A stretch of 64,000 nucleotides of DNA from Toxoplasma gondii ME49 (Eukaryota; Apicomplexa; Conoidasida; Eucoccidiorida; Sarcocystidae), in contig NC_031472.1 of NCBI RefSeq assembly GCF_000006565.2, positions 2,660,227-2,724,226 on the forward strand, in the 5' to 3' direction. The notes under the pieces were generated by a model that worked only from the letters and a program-made list of their open reading frames with translations, was not told the DNA's origin and searched no databases. The translations under genes and the position numbers were made by a program. Position 1 is the stretch's first letter. Every line of letters starts with the position of its first letter. Below are positions 51,653-62,636 of this stretch, piece after piece.

Positions 51653-52514
51653 TTGAGATAGCCGTAGAAGCAGAGGAAGAGCCGTCAGAACGCTTGCCGC
51701 GGCAGAAAAACACTTAAAGGGCGTCACAAGATTGATATAGGCAAGAGGAATGGACGTCAACAGGCTGATTCATAAGTGACGCTCCCAGTAAGTGGCGGAC
51801 AGCCATGAAAATGAGCGGCCGAGTTTGCAGAAACAGAGAAAGAGGTCTGCATCCTGGCGAAGAGCCGCCGGACACCCTGCTTCTCTTTCACAGTTCGTAG
51901 GTGCCAAGACCAGGACCAAATTATCGCCCTTCTTGGCAAACCTTGAGCCGAGTTACCGGAGAGGTTAGCCGAAAAAGAATCGAAACGAAGACGCCATTTT
52001 TTGTCTCCATTGCACACGGACGGACCGTAGCTTGTCTCTCAGCATATCTTACGACGTTATGCGGCTGTTATCGCTAACACACCACAAAGAGAAATGGTTT
52101 ATCGAAAAACTTGTTAGCCGGATGGTAAAGAGATGCAGAAGGCAGTCCGCAGTAATTCGGTTTTCGTCAGTTGTGGCGTGCTGGCACACTCACGTTTTTC
52201 CAGCGTCACATGCTGCCTGATTCACGCAGAAACTGCATGTGCGCTGCGTGTCTCGCCTGCCTCAGGATGCCCTTGTCGGCCGATAGTGAGGAAGGAAAAA
52301 CGGCTCCAGCAAAATGTTGGTTCTATTCGGCGAGTGCCGGTATTCCTTCCACAAGGTCGAGACACCGTCGATTGTTTTCCTTCCGGACTGAACCCCGGAA
52401 AAGTCACTTTGCACCGTAGATTCCACGTGCTCCAGCGCGGCTGTCAATTTTCGACACTGCGCGAACGGCTTGCCAACAAGACCAGGCTCGCGCGCCCGGC
52501 TTTTCACATTCCCG

Positions 52515-52529
52515 ACGGCTTATATACGG
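52515..52529 (+). promoter_or_regulatory. TRP-1-like ribosomal-protein promoter element
   Basis: The sequence ACGGCTTATATACGG matches at 13 of 15 positions the element TCGGCTTATATTCGG described as conserved in Toxoplasma ribosomal-protein gene promoters. It lies about 305 bp upstream of the L9 start codon. Confidence 0.7.
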
Positions 52530-52598
52530 AAGGCTTTGCCAGGCGTATTCTGGCCGCGTGGGGTCGAAAGAAAGTCGAAAAAGAGCATGCTTGTCAAG

Positions 52599-52606
52599 TG
52601 CATGCG
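52599..52606 (+). promoter_or_regulatory. TRP-2-like element (TGCATGCG)
   Basis: Matches the second Toxoplasma ribosomal-protein promoter element, YGCATGCR. It lies 70 bp downstream of the TRP-1-like site and 229 bp before the L9 start codon. A second GCATGC core (AGCATGCT) lies at 52584-52591. Confidence 0.65.
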
Positions 52607-52834
52607 GCCATGTAGGTTGCTAGGACCCCTGTTAAATTTCCAGGGTGCGGGGCAACTAAGTGGCCTCTCTTCGCGTCGTCTTCGGACTGTTCTCTGGGTT
52701 GGCCTCGCTTCGCCACAGACACTTGTCGACGCGTCTCAGGGAGTCTGAGCCCGTTGTATTTTTTTCGCTGTCTTTTTGGCGGTTCCCGTTTCCCCTCGAC
52801 TGCCGACTCTCCCCTCTCCCGCTCCGTCGCCACC

Positions 52835-55250
52835 ATGAAGTCTGTTTATGCCTGTGAGACTATCACCATCCCTGCGGGAGGTAAGTTTCTCGACCTACGA
52901 GAGAGTGAACTGCGGAGAAGACGAATGAAACATTGCCCCGCTTGATCTTTGAGGGAGAGTTGCCAGATTCTGCGGCTCCACAGCCCTCGTTTTTTTTCCT
53001 CCCGCATGTGTTAGATGTGTCCCGACCCCGAGGGAAGCGATCGACACGCTGGGAAGGAACGCCCGATGAGCGGAAAAGTTTTGGAATTCAGGCCCCGATG
53101 CGCAAAGTGGCAAGTGTCTTGGACCCCACTGAGGAAGCCGAACAGCAGCATTTTACAGATCTTCGCCACTGAGGAGGGGGGCGGATCTGAGAAGTGAAGA
53201 GGCGCGGAACCGTGTTCCACTTGGCTTTTCTCCGCATCCTCTGTGTCTGCTCTGCTTCAAAAATCCGCATGCTTTGTTGTCATTCAAAGAGGTCATCTGG
53301 GCGCCGTGTTCTTTGTTCTGCCGCATCCACAACAGTCTGACCCGCCAGAGAATACGGTCTGTTCTGTCCGGTGACTGGCGATGGGGAAATGGGGGAAACT
53401 GTGTCGTCAGCGAGTGAAGGCGTTTTTTAGTGGAATTTCTACATTGTGCAAGCACACAGAAGGTGTCCCGTGCTAATATCTGGAACAGTAGATTATGATT
53501 AGGTAGTGGAACAGGGAGAGCGTCTGTTGTACATCACTGTCTGCACTCGTTTGTACTACAACGAAGTTGTTAATGCGCTGACTTGGGTGTCGATTGCATA
53601 GACATAGCGTGGAAAAGTAGAAGACAGGGTTGTATGCGAGGCTCTGTGTGCACCTGTTTCATGTGGACAAGACCACCGGGCATATGCTGGCTGTTGCTTC
53701 AACACGCTGCCGAAACATGTCACGGCGTTGCGGGGGAAAGGAGTCGTTGTAGAAACCATAGAGAGAGTTGAGGTAGCTCTTGATGTCTCGCAAAAATGGG
53801 ACTGGCACCTGTTGTCTGTGTCTTCGATTAACACGAGCGCCGCCACTGCGTTTGATGCTCGCTAACTGGGCAGCGTCGTGTACGTACAGCTCGAATAGCG
53901 TAATTGTGTGTTTTTGTACTCTTTCTGTTGAGTTTCATCAAAGAGGGCCAGTCACAAAATGGGAGCAGGGGGATATTGGAGGGCATATGATAAGTGCCGC
54001 CTGTGTGCACACTTCTAGAATAGACAGGAATTCGAGAGCGAAGCTGTCTGAACAGAGATCTGCAGGTTCTGGTTTGACTGTGTAGGCAGGTTTCTGTAGC
54101 GACGGGAGTCGCAATGCAGAGTGCCGCTTGGTATTGGTTGTTTCGAGATGTTTGCATCCCTCTGAGAGCAATCGCTTTTTGTCCTGTTTTGCGTGTCTCT
54201 CGGCTGTGTGCCTTCTGAAAGAAAATGTTGCATCCGTTTGCGGTTTTCTGCTGCAGTCACGGTGGATGTGAAGTCGCGGGTGGTGACTGTGAAGGGCAAG
54301 TATGGCGAAATCACGCGTGCATTCCGCCACCTCCCTGTCGACATCCAGAAGACCAAGTCTGGAAACCGACTGAAGGTCGAGATGTGGTATGGAACCTGCA
54401 CAGACCTCAGCTGCATCCGCACGCTGTGCTCTCACATCAAGAACATGTTCACTGGTGTGATGAAGAAGTTCCAGTACAAGATGCGCTTCGTGTATGCACA
54501 TTTTCCCATCAACGTGAACATCAGCGGCAACGGAACTGTCGTCGAAATCCGCAACTTCTTGGGCGAGAAGCGCGTGCGGATCGTCAAGATGCTTCCGGGA
54601 GTTAAGTGCGAGAAGGCCACAAACGTCAAGGATGAAATCGCGCTCACTGGAACTGACGTCGAGCTCGTCTCTCGATCAGGTAGAGGCTCCGAGGAACTGA
54701 AAAGGGGCGTGGTGTGCCGGTATGCGCGCATCTAATATGAGTTTTGGAGGTGCGGAGGCAGCAAGGAAGCGTATAGATGTGGGCATTTATGAATGTGCAT
54801 CTATGTTGGTGTAATTCTGTATATGCCTGATTGCGACGTGCCCACAACCACCTCCAGGTTGGAAGAAGAGAGAAACTGATAACGGTGGACCCCGAGAGCG
54901 GGATTACCGGGAACTCTCGGACGGTCGTTGTATACTCATCTCACGTGGGCGAGGGGGAGGTGGTTTGTCCTTCGATGTTGCCACAGATTTGGAGGTGAGG
55001 TGTCTTCATATCCTGCATGTGTGTCTGCACCAGCAGATATGTTAACTGCCAGGTGAGACACGTTGTCGAGCCACAGGTATTTTTGTGTATCTGCATTGCA
55101 TTAACATGGTTTGTATTCTTCTGTTCTGTATGCTTCTCTTCTTCAGCGGCTCTCATCCATCAATCGACTTTGGTCAGGAGAAAGGATATCCGTAAATTTT
55201 TGGATGGCATCTACGTGTCAGAGACCAGCACTGTCGAACAGGACGCGTAA
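52835..55250 (+). CDS. RPL9: 60S ribosomal protein L9 (uL6)
   Basis: Structural protein of the large subunit of cytosolic ribosomes. Exons 52835-52880, 54257-54679 and 55147-55250 (stop); 190 residues, the usual eukaryotic L9 length, with phase 1 at both junctions. The start ATG sits in CCACCATGAAG. The protein begins [15 protein letters not shown], continues [20 protein letters not shown], and has the L6/L9 signature region [18 protein letters not shown] and the C-terminal [20 protein letters not shown]. All family landmarks are present and nothing is broken. The 1.4 kb first intron directly after the N-terminal codons is long for so small a gene. Upstream promoter elements typical of the ribosomal-protein regulon are present. 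Confidence 0.97.
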
Positions 55251-58025
55251 ATGACAGGAAGGAAAGCTCTTCTGTCTGCCTTTCTTTGTGTCTGGCATTC
55301 GCCTCCTTTATGTGTGCCCTTATGAAGGGTAGAGTTATCGTGTGTGGACTCGAGAGAGCGGAGAGAAGGCGCCTATGCGTCTGCCCAGGATGAGGGAGAG
55401 AAAGAGCCGACTCTTGATTACGTCTGTTTCTCTTGCGTCGTCGACGGCTGCTTTTTCAGGTGGTGAGTGAATTTTCCGAGCTTCGGCTGGGAGACGGAAA
55501 ACCACCGGGCATGTTCGTATGGATGTTTTTGTCATCAACACGACTTCTTCGCAACTGCCTCCTGGAACTAAGCGTCGCTTCGGTCGCGAATGTCACTGGC
55601 GAGAGATGCAGTACCGTTCCGGTACAACGCTCTCAGAGACATATCTGTCTTGCACGAGACATCCTGCAGCAACCGTACAAATAGTTAGCACACCGCCGCC
55701 TGCTTTTGCCTAGTATGCAAGTTCCATTTTTAATGGCAGTCGCGGTTTTTTGCGTCTGACGACAGGATGAGATGGCGTTGTAATTACCGTAACAACCGGT
55801 GTCCTGTATAGTAGATTGCGATGCAGACGAAACGACTCCGAACTGCTATATATTCCCAAACAGAACACCAGCGGCTTTGCTCCATCAGCAGACGTCTACA
55901 AACACGGCAGGCCGCGTTATCTAAGTGAGGTCCACGAAGCAGGGCCATTTCGCTAGCGTTTGTCTGCCATGGTAGTAAGCTATGTCCAAGTTTGCCCCAA
56001 AGAATCCGGCGTTCACTAATGAAGGCGAGATGACGGATTAATGTCATGTAGCTCACTAACCTACCCCTGCAAGAATAACTGTTGGAACTGAACTCTCGTG
56101 ATGCGCTGAGTCTCTTTGGACACCCCCATATATGACAGGCAATAGATAGAGGCACTCCTCGCTGGATGCGAGGTGATGAACAACCTCGGAGCAATTTGAG
56201 TCGTGGAAGAACCTCCAGAAACCTGCTGGCAATAAGGATTTCGAAGCAACACAGTGTCCTAGTGGGACGTATTAGGCCGAGCAGAAGCTCACTACATCGT
56301 TCTTGTATAATCGTTTGTTCTGGTGCATGCCAAATATACGGACCGACGAAAACAGTACGGCATGATCTCTGCTTGAAGAAGACAGTATTTTCTTGAGTGA
56401 AACACGCCAGCCCTTGAGATCTTGGTGAACGTACCCGGAGAGGAAGGGAATGCGGCAATGTAGTTACACGTGTACAACCCGTCTGACCCTATAAGCACCA
56501 GCGTCAGTTTACCTATCACAAGTCCATCTCAACAGATTTCATTTGGGATCTGAAAAAATAGTTTAAAGCGAACGTCACAGTTGTGTTCTTGTCGAATGTC
56601 TCCTCTGCAGAAAATCACTGTTTTGTCGCATGCAGTGTGAACTGTGACAGCAGTGCCCTCGACTTAGCTGTCAATGCTGCAACGAGGTCTTTTCCTGGCA
56701 TCTTTGTAAGCCCCAAGCGACAGTCTGCCTTGAATGTAGGTAAAATGCTGTGTGGCATAAAAAGTAAATTGGCAAACGGAGGAGATTAACATACGTCTTT
56801 TGGGCATGCCTTAATCGAACATCACATTTGACGTGACAAATTTTCAGCATTTCATTCACATAAAGTCTAAGTCATCAAAGGGAATTCGAAGGAAACGTGC
56901 TGCCACCAGGTTCACGGATTCGTGTGTAATGTGTTTTTCTGGGTCGTGAAGACACGCATCGGTGTCCACGGCAACTCTAAAGGCTTGCGTGGCTTTATGG
57001 AACAAAAGTCAGTAGGTAGGTAGACGTTTCGTTGTACTGCTGAACAGTGTGATTGCTTTGACAATCAGAAAGAAACCCGCTTACGTTTACAGCTTTGTAA
57101 CGCTGGTACCGATCACCCGTACCTGATGTGTTTTGTTGCCTGATCAAAGGAATAAAGAGGGTGGCATATCGAGCAGCCGGACTGAGATATGCAGGCCGGC
57201 GAGCCTATTGCCGTTTCGTATGCTATTTTTGAGGGGGCTGCTAATTCGGAGTGTTCACATCTTTCTTTTTCTCGCCGTCTGCCCGTGAGGAATTCAGATA
57301 TAGCCTATCCGGTCACTGTTTGCTGTGTTAACTCGCCGTAGTTGGATTGCTGAACGAAGGACGAGGGCGTTATGATCAAACACACAGAATGCTACTAAAG
57401 CATCATGGGGACGTCTTGGGTTACACGATACTCCTTCCTCCGCTTCTTGCGCCATGTAGCCATCCAAGAAGCAAAGGTATGGACACGCGATTTTGCATGA
57501 CAGCCGACACCGTGGAGAGGTGTCCTCACGATAGTAGTTCGAAGAAAAGAATACGTTATTCCATCAAAACGTGTTGGAAGAAGCAAACGACATAGTTAGC
57601 TCTAGGTGAACAAAGTGACACAAGGAAGTCAAAGAGTCTCTTTTAGCATGTATGATTATGCAGGTTTAGCTGCCTAATGTTAGCGCGTTGTTGGTTACTC
57701 GGATCTTAGGCAAATCCGTGGCACGAGCAGCATTCAGACGCCACATCGCCTCCGCTTCGCCAAACGCATTGTGGACTGTCAACAGGTCCTGGACGCCCAG
57801 CCAGCGTCTACACCCACTATTTCCCGAAACCTTCAACAGGCTATCATGGTCGAGGCTCGAGAGTAGCGACATACGTGCGAGGCCGTAGTCCCCCACCCTT
57901 TTTTCACGTCTGTTAAACCTGTCGTTACCAGCAGTCGTGAACGGGACGTCTGATGGTTGTCTCCTGTCATATCGGCACAAACCGAGCTCGTATGGTTGAT
58001 GTATTTTGTGTGTCTGTCGATGCAG
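55251..58025. other. intergenic region, with possible 5' exons of the EF-hand gene
   Basis: Between L9 and the first secure EF-hand exon. A 225-codon stop-free frame on the minus strand (55784-56458) has no recognisable domain. On the plus strand, a pyrimidine-tract acceptor precedes an open stretch at about 57347-57478 (LLNEGRGRYDQTHRMLL), and another open stretch lies at about 57712-57850. Either could be an upstream exon of the EF-hand gene, but I could not join them to 58026 with good phase. Confidence 0.4.
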
Positions 58026-61000
58026 CAAGAGATCCTGCGTCGATCAATGGCCGAGACGCCACGATTCGAGCCTTACTCGGCATTTAGCGCTCTCGATCGC
58101 GAACGAAAAGGATTCATTTCTCGTGAGTACATTTGCATTGTGGAAAGAACGTTGACACACGAATCATCCCTTCGACTGGAGAGCGCAAAGTATGCTGCGT
58201 TCCATAACAGGGTGACAGTGAACGTCGTCGGTGAAAGTTTTAGGGATGCTCAAGCGGACGCTTGCTTCATGTGGTATTTCAGTCTTATACCTACGGAACC
58301 TCGAGAGAAACGTGTCGCACAGTTGCACACAACAACCCCTCCGTTTTGCACTGGCGGTTTGTTTCTGTTTTTACCATAGAAGAGGACTTCAGTGTATTTC
58401 TTAAGGCGAACGGACAGCACTTCTCAGAGAACGATTTCCGCAACCTCGTCGAGCGCCTCGATGTGAATGCTGATGGCCGCGTTGGTGTTCATGAGTGAGT
58501 CTACTGTACGGTTAGCCGGTGGATGGACACGCGCTTGCATGGGTGAGGCGAAAACCTGAACATGAAGTCGTCTGGAAATCAACCACTCATATACTAGATG
58601 CTGACAGGCCGCAAGAACAGGATATCTATCGTTACTTGTTTCGATGTCCACTGCTCTGCAATAAATTACATTCTCCTTGGAACAAACGTTAGTTAATTTT
58701 CCTCGTGCTATCTGTTCCTTAACTGAAGCTTTGCCACTGCTGTCAAGCCGTTGGACAAGCTTTCCCTGTCCGTGGAAACAAGTCGAGTACAGAATAAGAG
58801 CGCGGGTCTTGAAAAAGATGCAGCAGAGTGCCTCGCTCTGTTCTTAGCCAACGAGATCAAGCTTCGCGAAGACCACCGCCGCCGAATAAGTCTCCTGTTC
58901 GCACAGAAAGACTTCAGCATACATGAGGCTTTCAACCTGTTCGACTGTGACTTAACAGGTTTCCTCACTATCGGTGAGAGCGCGTCATTCGGTGATGCAC
59001 GTCTGCATACGAAAGTTACATGCAGTGCTGCATGCCCGTTTGGGTTCTATTGTGGCATGAATGCGGTAGTATTTATTTACTTTCGAATACACCGGCGTTA
59101 CTAACAGTTCGACGGATTTCCGTAGGCACGTAACCAGCTTCGGTTCTGCGAGACACTTCCATTTCGGTGTACTGTCTCTACTTGAAATATACCTGTACAA
59201 ATACTGCTGCAGGTGTAACGCAGCCCGCACTGTTGATATGATGTGCAACCCCCGTCTTCGGTTTCTCCTGAAGATGTTGGTGCTCCGACGTCATTGCACG
59301 AAAGACTCACTCTTGCTAAGCACGCTGCTCTATTATACTAAATTTTTTTTGCAGGGGAACAAAATTAGCCGTGATATGATGAACACACGATTTTTCCATA
59401 TGCTGTTTTAGAGGAACATTCGCAAGCTCCATAATGATACCTGTGCGTCTTTCCCTCTGCAGGTCACGTACTAGAGGTGTTCCAAGACCACACCATGCCG
59501 CTGACGGAAGAAGAGGCAGTAGTGCTCTTCTGGCGACTTGACAGGTGGGCTCGCTCACACAGTCTCCCCGGCGTAACGCCAGTTCCGGTGGCACTGGCGA
59601 GCCAACAATCGGACGCCAAATCTGGCATTCCACTTCTCGATATGACAAACATGGCGTGCTTCTTTCGAGTCTCGCTTCTTCCAACACCCGTTGCAATCGG
59701 TATTCAGTCAGAGTGAGAGCAGTTGTTTGCAGCAAGCGATTTTTCAGTTTCAAATGTGGTCCACACCAGATGGATACCTCTCGTGGTCAAGCGTGTCGCT
59801 TGACGACTGCTTACTTACCAGGCATTCTATCCCGTCTATGCACTATCCAGAATATTTCTTCGCAGAATGTTGAAGTGATGCCTCTTCTCTTCGCGACTCA
59901 GGGACCGTGATGGTTTTCTTTCCTTTACCGACTTTGCTGGCATCTTCTTCCCCCCTTGTGAGGTGCGCAAGCTGCGGCTTCCCCAATTCACCGACGTGAC
60001 GCCGCCGCGACTGCTTTTCACGAAAATCAAACTAGAGACCATACTGGGGCGAAACGTTGTGGACCTCCCCTCCGACTATATTTGCGTTAACCATATTCGT
60101 CTTGGAGATCGGCAGGGAACCCGTCGACCAGTTCTTATCTCGGAACGACGGCTGGCGGATCCTCATGCTCTCGACACATTCGTAAGTAAGCTACCCAAAG
60201 GCCGCAAAATCGAATCTCGCCTGGAACCATCAACGACAGAACAGCACCCGTTGGGCTACTGACGTGACCGCTGTTGATAATAGCTGGATTGAGGCCGGCG
60301 TCTGCCTGAGAAATTTGAGAGTCCGTTGATACAGTGGCAAAACGGTGTCGGTATCGTGCGTGTTGATTAAGTACATGCTGGTTGAGAGCGCAGAAGCAGA
60401 ACGCCGTCGCGTCCAGCTGATGATGACTTATGTTCCGATCGATGTAGATGCATCGCGCCGGTTGTTCTCTCTTTACAGACGTTAACAGCTCACAATCGAA
60501 GCTACGGAGCCCCGGATATTCCTGCCAAAACTCCACTCACACCTCCAACTTGCTGCGAGTTCTGTCGTGCCGCGAGCCTCATCTACCCTACGAAAAGAGC
60601 TGTATTCATTTGGCCGGAAATTCCCTTTCTTCGCGCGTGCGGCGACGAGGGACCCTGTTCAAAAGCCATGGCGGTTGCTTTCGAGGTGGATATTTGTGCT
60701 GCGAGGGAAGTGGAGAAATGCCGGAAAGAGCTTGCCATGCGGTACGACCGCTATCGGGGACAGAGGTTCAAAGTACCGCGACGGGTGTTGGCACAGCACA
60801 AGTCTTTGATATTTGCATGTCCCCCATCATTACTTGTCACAGCCGCTATCAGTACAGCACGATCCAGAGATGGCGTCTCGCTTCCCTATCACCTGACTGA
60901 AACGGTACTCTCTCATGAGTCTTTATTGTTGTCATCTTTCAATTATGATGGTGTCCGCAGGCAGGACTTCTCGTTAGCGCAATTATGGAAGCTCTTTGAC

Positions 61001-62636
61001 CCGAATAGCAGAGGATTCGCTACAAACTTCGAGCTCAGAAGAACTCTTGCTAGCCTAGGGATCCCTCTCAGCATCCGGGTCGTTAATCTATTTCTGAGAC
61101 GCTATGGCTCGGCTGCTACAGGGGCGTCCAAAAGGTAGTTACTTGAAGGTCCATTAAAAGCAAGGCTATCAAATGATGTTGGCTTAGTTGTCACCCTGAA
61201 AGAGTGCAGAATCTGCTGCTTGACAGACAACGCCAGGGTACTGCGGTTCCCGCTTAAGCAACTATTGCGCTTGACGTATTTCCGTCGCACCCCCTAAACC
61301 CTGTGTATCGATGGTGCTCTTGGGATCCTTCAGAGAAGGATAGGTGTATGAATTTCTGAACACCGCTTCATGGGTGTCACACTGGGGTCAGGCACCAGCT
61401 ATACAGAATGCATCGTGGCATTCTGCTGTCTGTGGAGTATTCAGAATTACGTACGCGGGAATGTGCGACGCCGTAATGCCTCAAGACGCTCATGCATCGC
61501 ATCAGCTTCGGAATAGAGTAGCTAAATCAGGTTCATCTGCCTTCTCCCGTGTCACCCTCTTTCACCTGTTGGAACTACTGAAGATGCTCATGCAAGTAAG
61601 GAAAGACTTCCAGATGTTTCCAGCTCTCTCTGAATCGATGGCAGACTATCTGGAACGACACTCAAGCACACGCTCGCAGGTGCAATAATCCAGACTGCTA
61701 TACGTCGTGTTTTCCTGTCGGTATCTCGAAAACGTCAATTTCGATCCCTGTTCACCGACTAGTCTTCATTTCTGACCTGCTGATCGGTGGGCTCAGGCGG
61801 AAGTTTTGGCAGAGTCTATCCGCCACGTTTTCGCCTCTTCGACCATGTTTGCGCCACTCCGGAAGCTGGACCCGTAAGCCAAGAATATTCTCCCACCCCA
61901 GCGGCCCAGCAACCGGCCTCCGATTCCCCTTGATAGTTCCCGCACCCGTCGTGTTTCCACGTGCAGCGCTTGTGTCTGATGGGACTTCCCATCAGGCATT
62001 TCACAGTACGTACCACTGACCCTACTTCTGGGCTAACGTAAAAACGCTCTCGCGGGATTTCGTTGTTGACGCGTTTGTCGGAAGCACTCGCCGGCTTGTG
62101 AGTTAACCATAAAGTGTGAGCATAAATATATGTAAATACATTGAGGAACGTGTACGATACCGCTTCCGAACGAGATGGGAGAGTCGCAGATCATATCCAT
62201 TTTGTTAGTGCAGCTGGGTTTGAATTGCATGTTTCTGGGCACAATACAAATTGAAATTTTCCTACAGTTTGACTGTCAGCTAACCGGCAACCTGGTTATT
62301 CTCCTGTTTTGTATACAAAGTAGCTCTTCCCTTTTTTGACCACAAGTAAAGGTTGCTTCGATGCGTCAGCACAAACACGACACAAAGTTGACTTTGTACC
62401 TGCGCTTCAGAAAAAACTGGGTTTTATGGCACCCACAATACTGCGTTCAACGCGTTGGGACTAGGATTGTTGTTTAACTATTCTTCGCAGGGACAACCAC
62501 GGCGTGATCTGTTCAAAGGCACTCACTGACTATTTGAAATCCATGGGTGTCTTCGCCACTCAAAACGAGATTTCAAACTTGTTGGCGCGGTACGATAGAA
62601 AGGGAACAGGAGTCATGTCCTTCAACAGAACAACCG
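58026..62636 (+). CDS. multi-EF-hand calcium-binding protein, ends not resolved
   Basis: Predicted calcium-binding protein built of repeated EF-hand pairs. Phase-matched exons: 58026-58122, 58380-58494, 58729-58973, 59463-59544, 59902-60181, 60479-60772, 60965-61134, 61445-61595, 61797-61873, 62491 to about 62636. EF loops: DRERKGFIS; DVNADGRVGVHD (canonical); DCDLTGFLTI; DRDRDGFLSFTD (canonical); DPNSRGFATNFE; a degenerate one at the 61134/61445 junction; DPDNHGVICSKA; DRKGTGVMSFNR. Second hands of several pairs are followed by a conserved Pro (AVKP, IFFPP, AVMPQD), as in EF-pair proteins of alveolates and flagellates (family knowledge). A 192-base piece (60773-60964) is stop-free and may be intron or coding. 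The reading frame is disturbed after 62610. Upstream exons are likely, since 58026 begins with an acceptor rather than an ATG. Exact family is unknown. Confidence 0.75.

Larger units (their letters stand above)
51653..52834. promoter_or_regulatory. divergent promoter region between the NELF-A-like gene (-) and L9 (+)
   Basis: About 1.2 kb between two head-to-head start codons. The L9-proximal part holds the two ribosomal-protein promoter elements listed separately. A pyrimidine-rich leader (about 52755-52834, TTTTTTTCGCTGTCTTTTTGG and CCCCTCTCCCGCTCC segments) runs directly into the L9 start. Minus-strand frames at 52262-52507 and 51757-52017 lack a start and domain and are not called. Confidence 0.6.
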
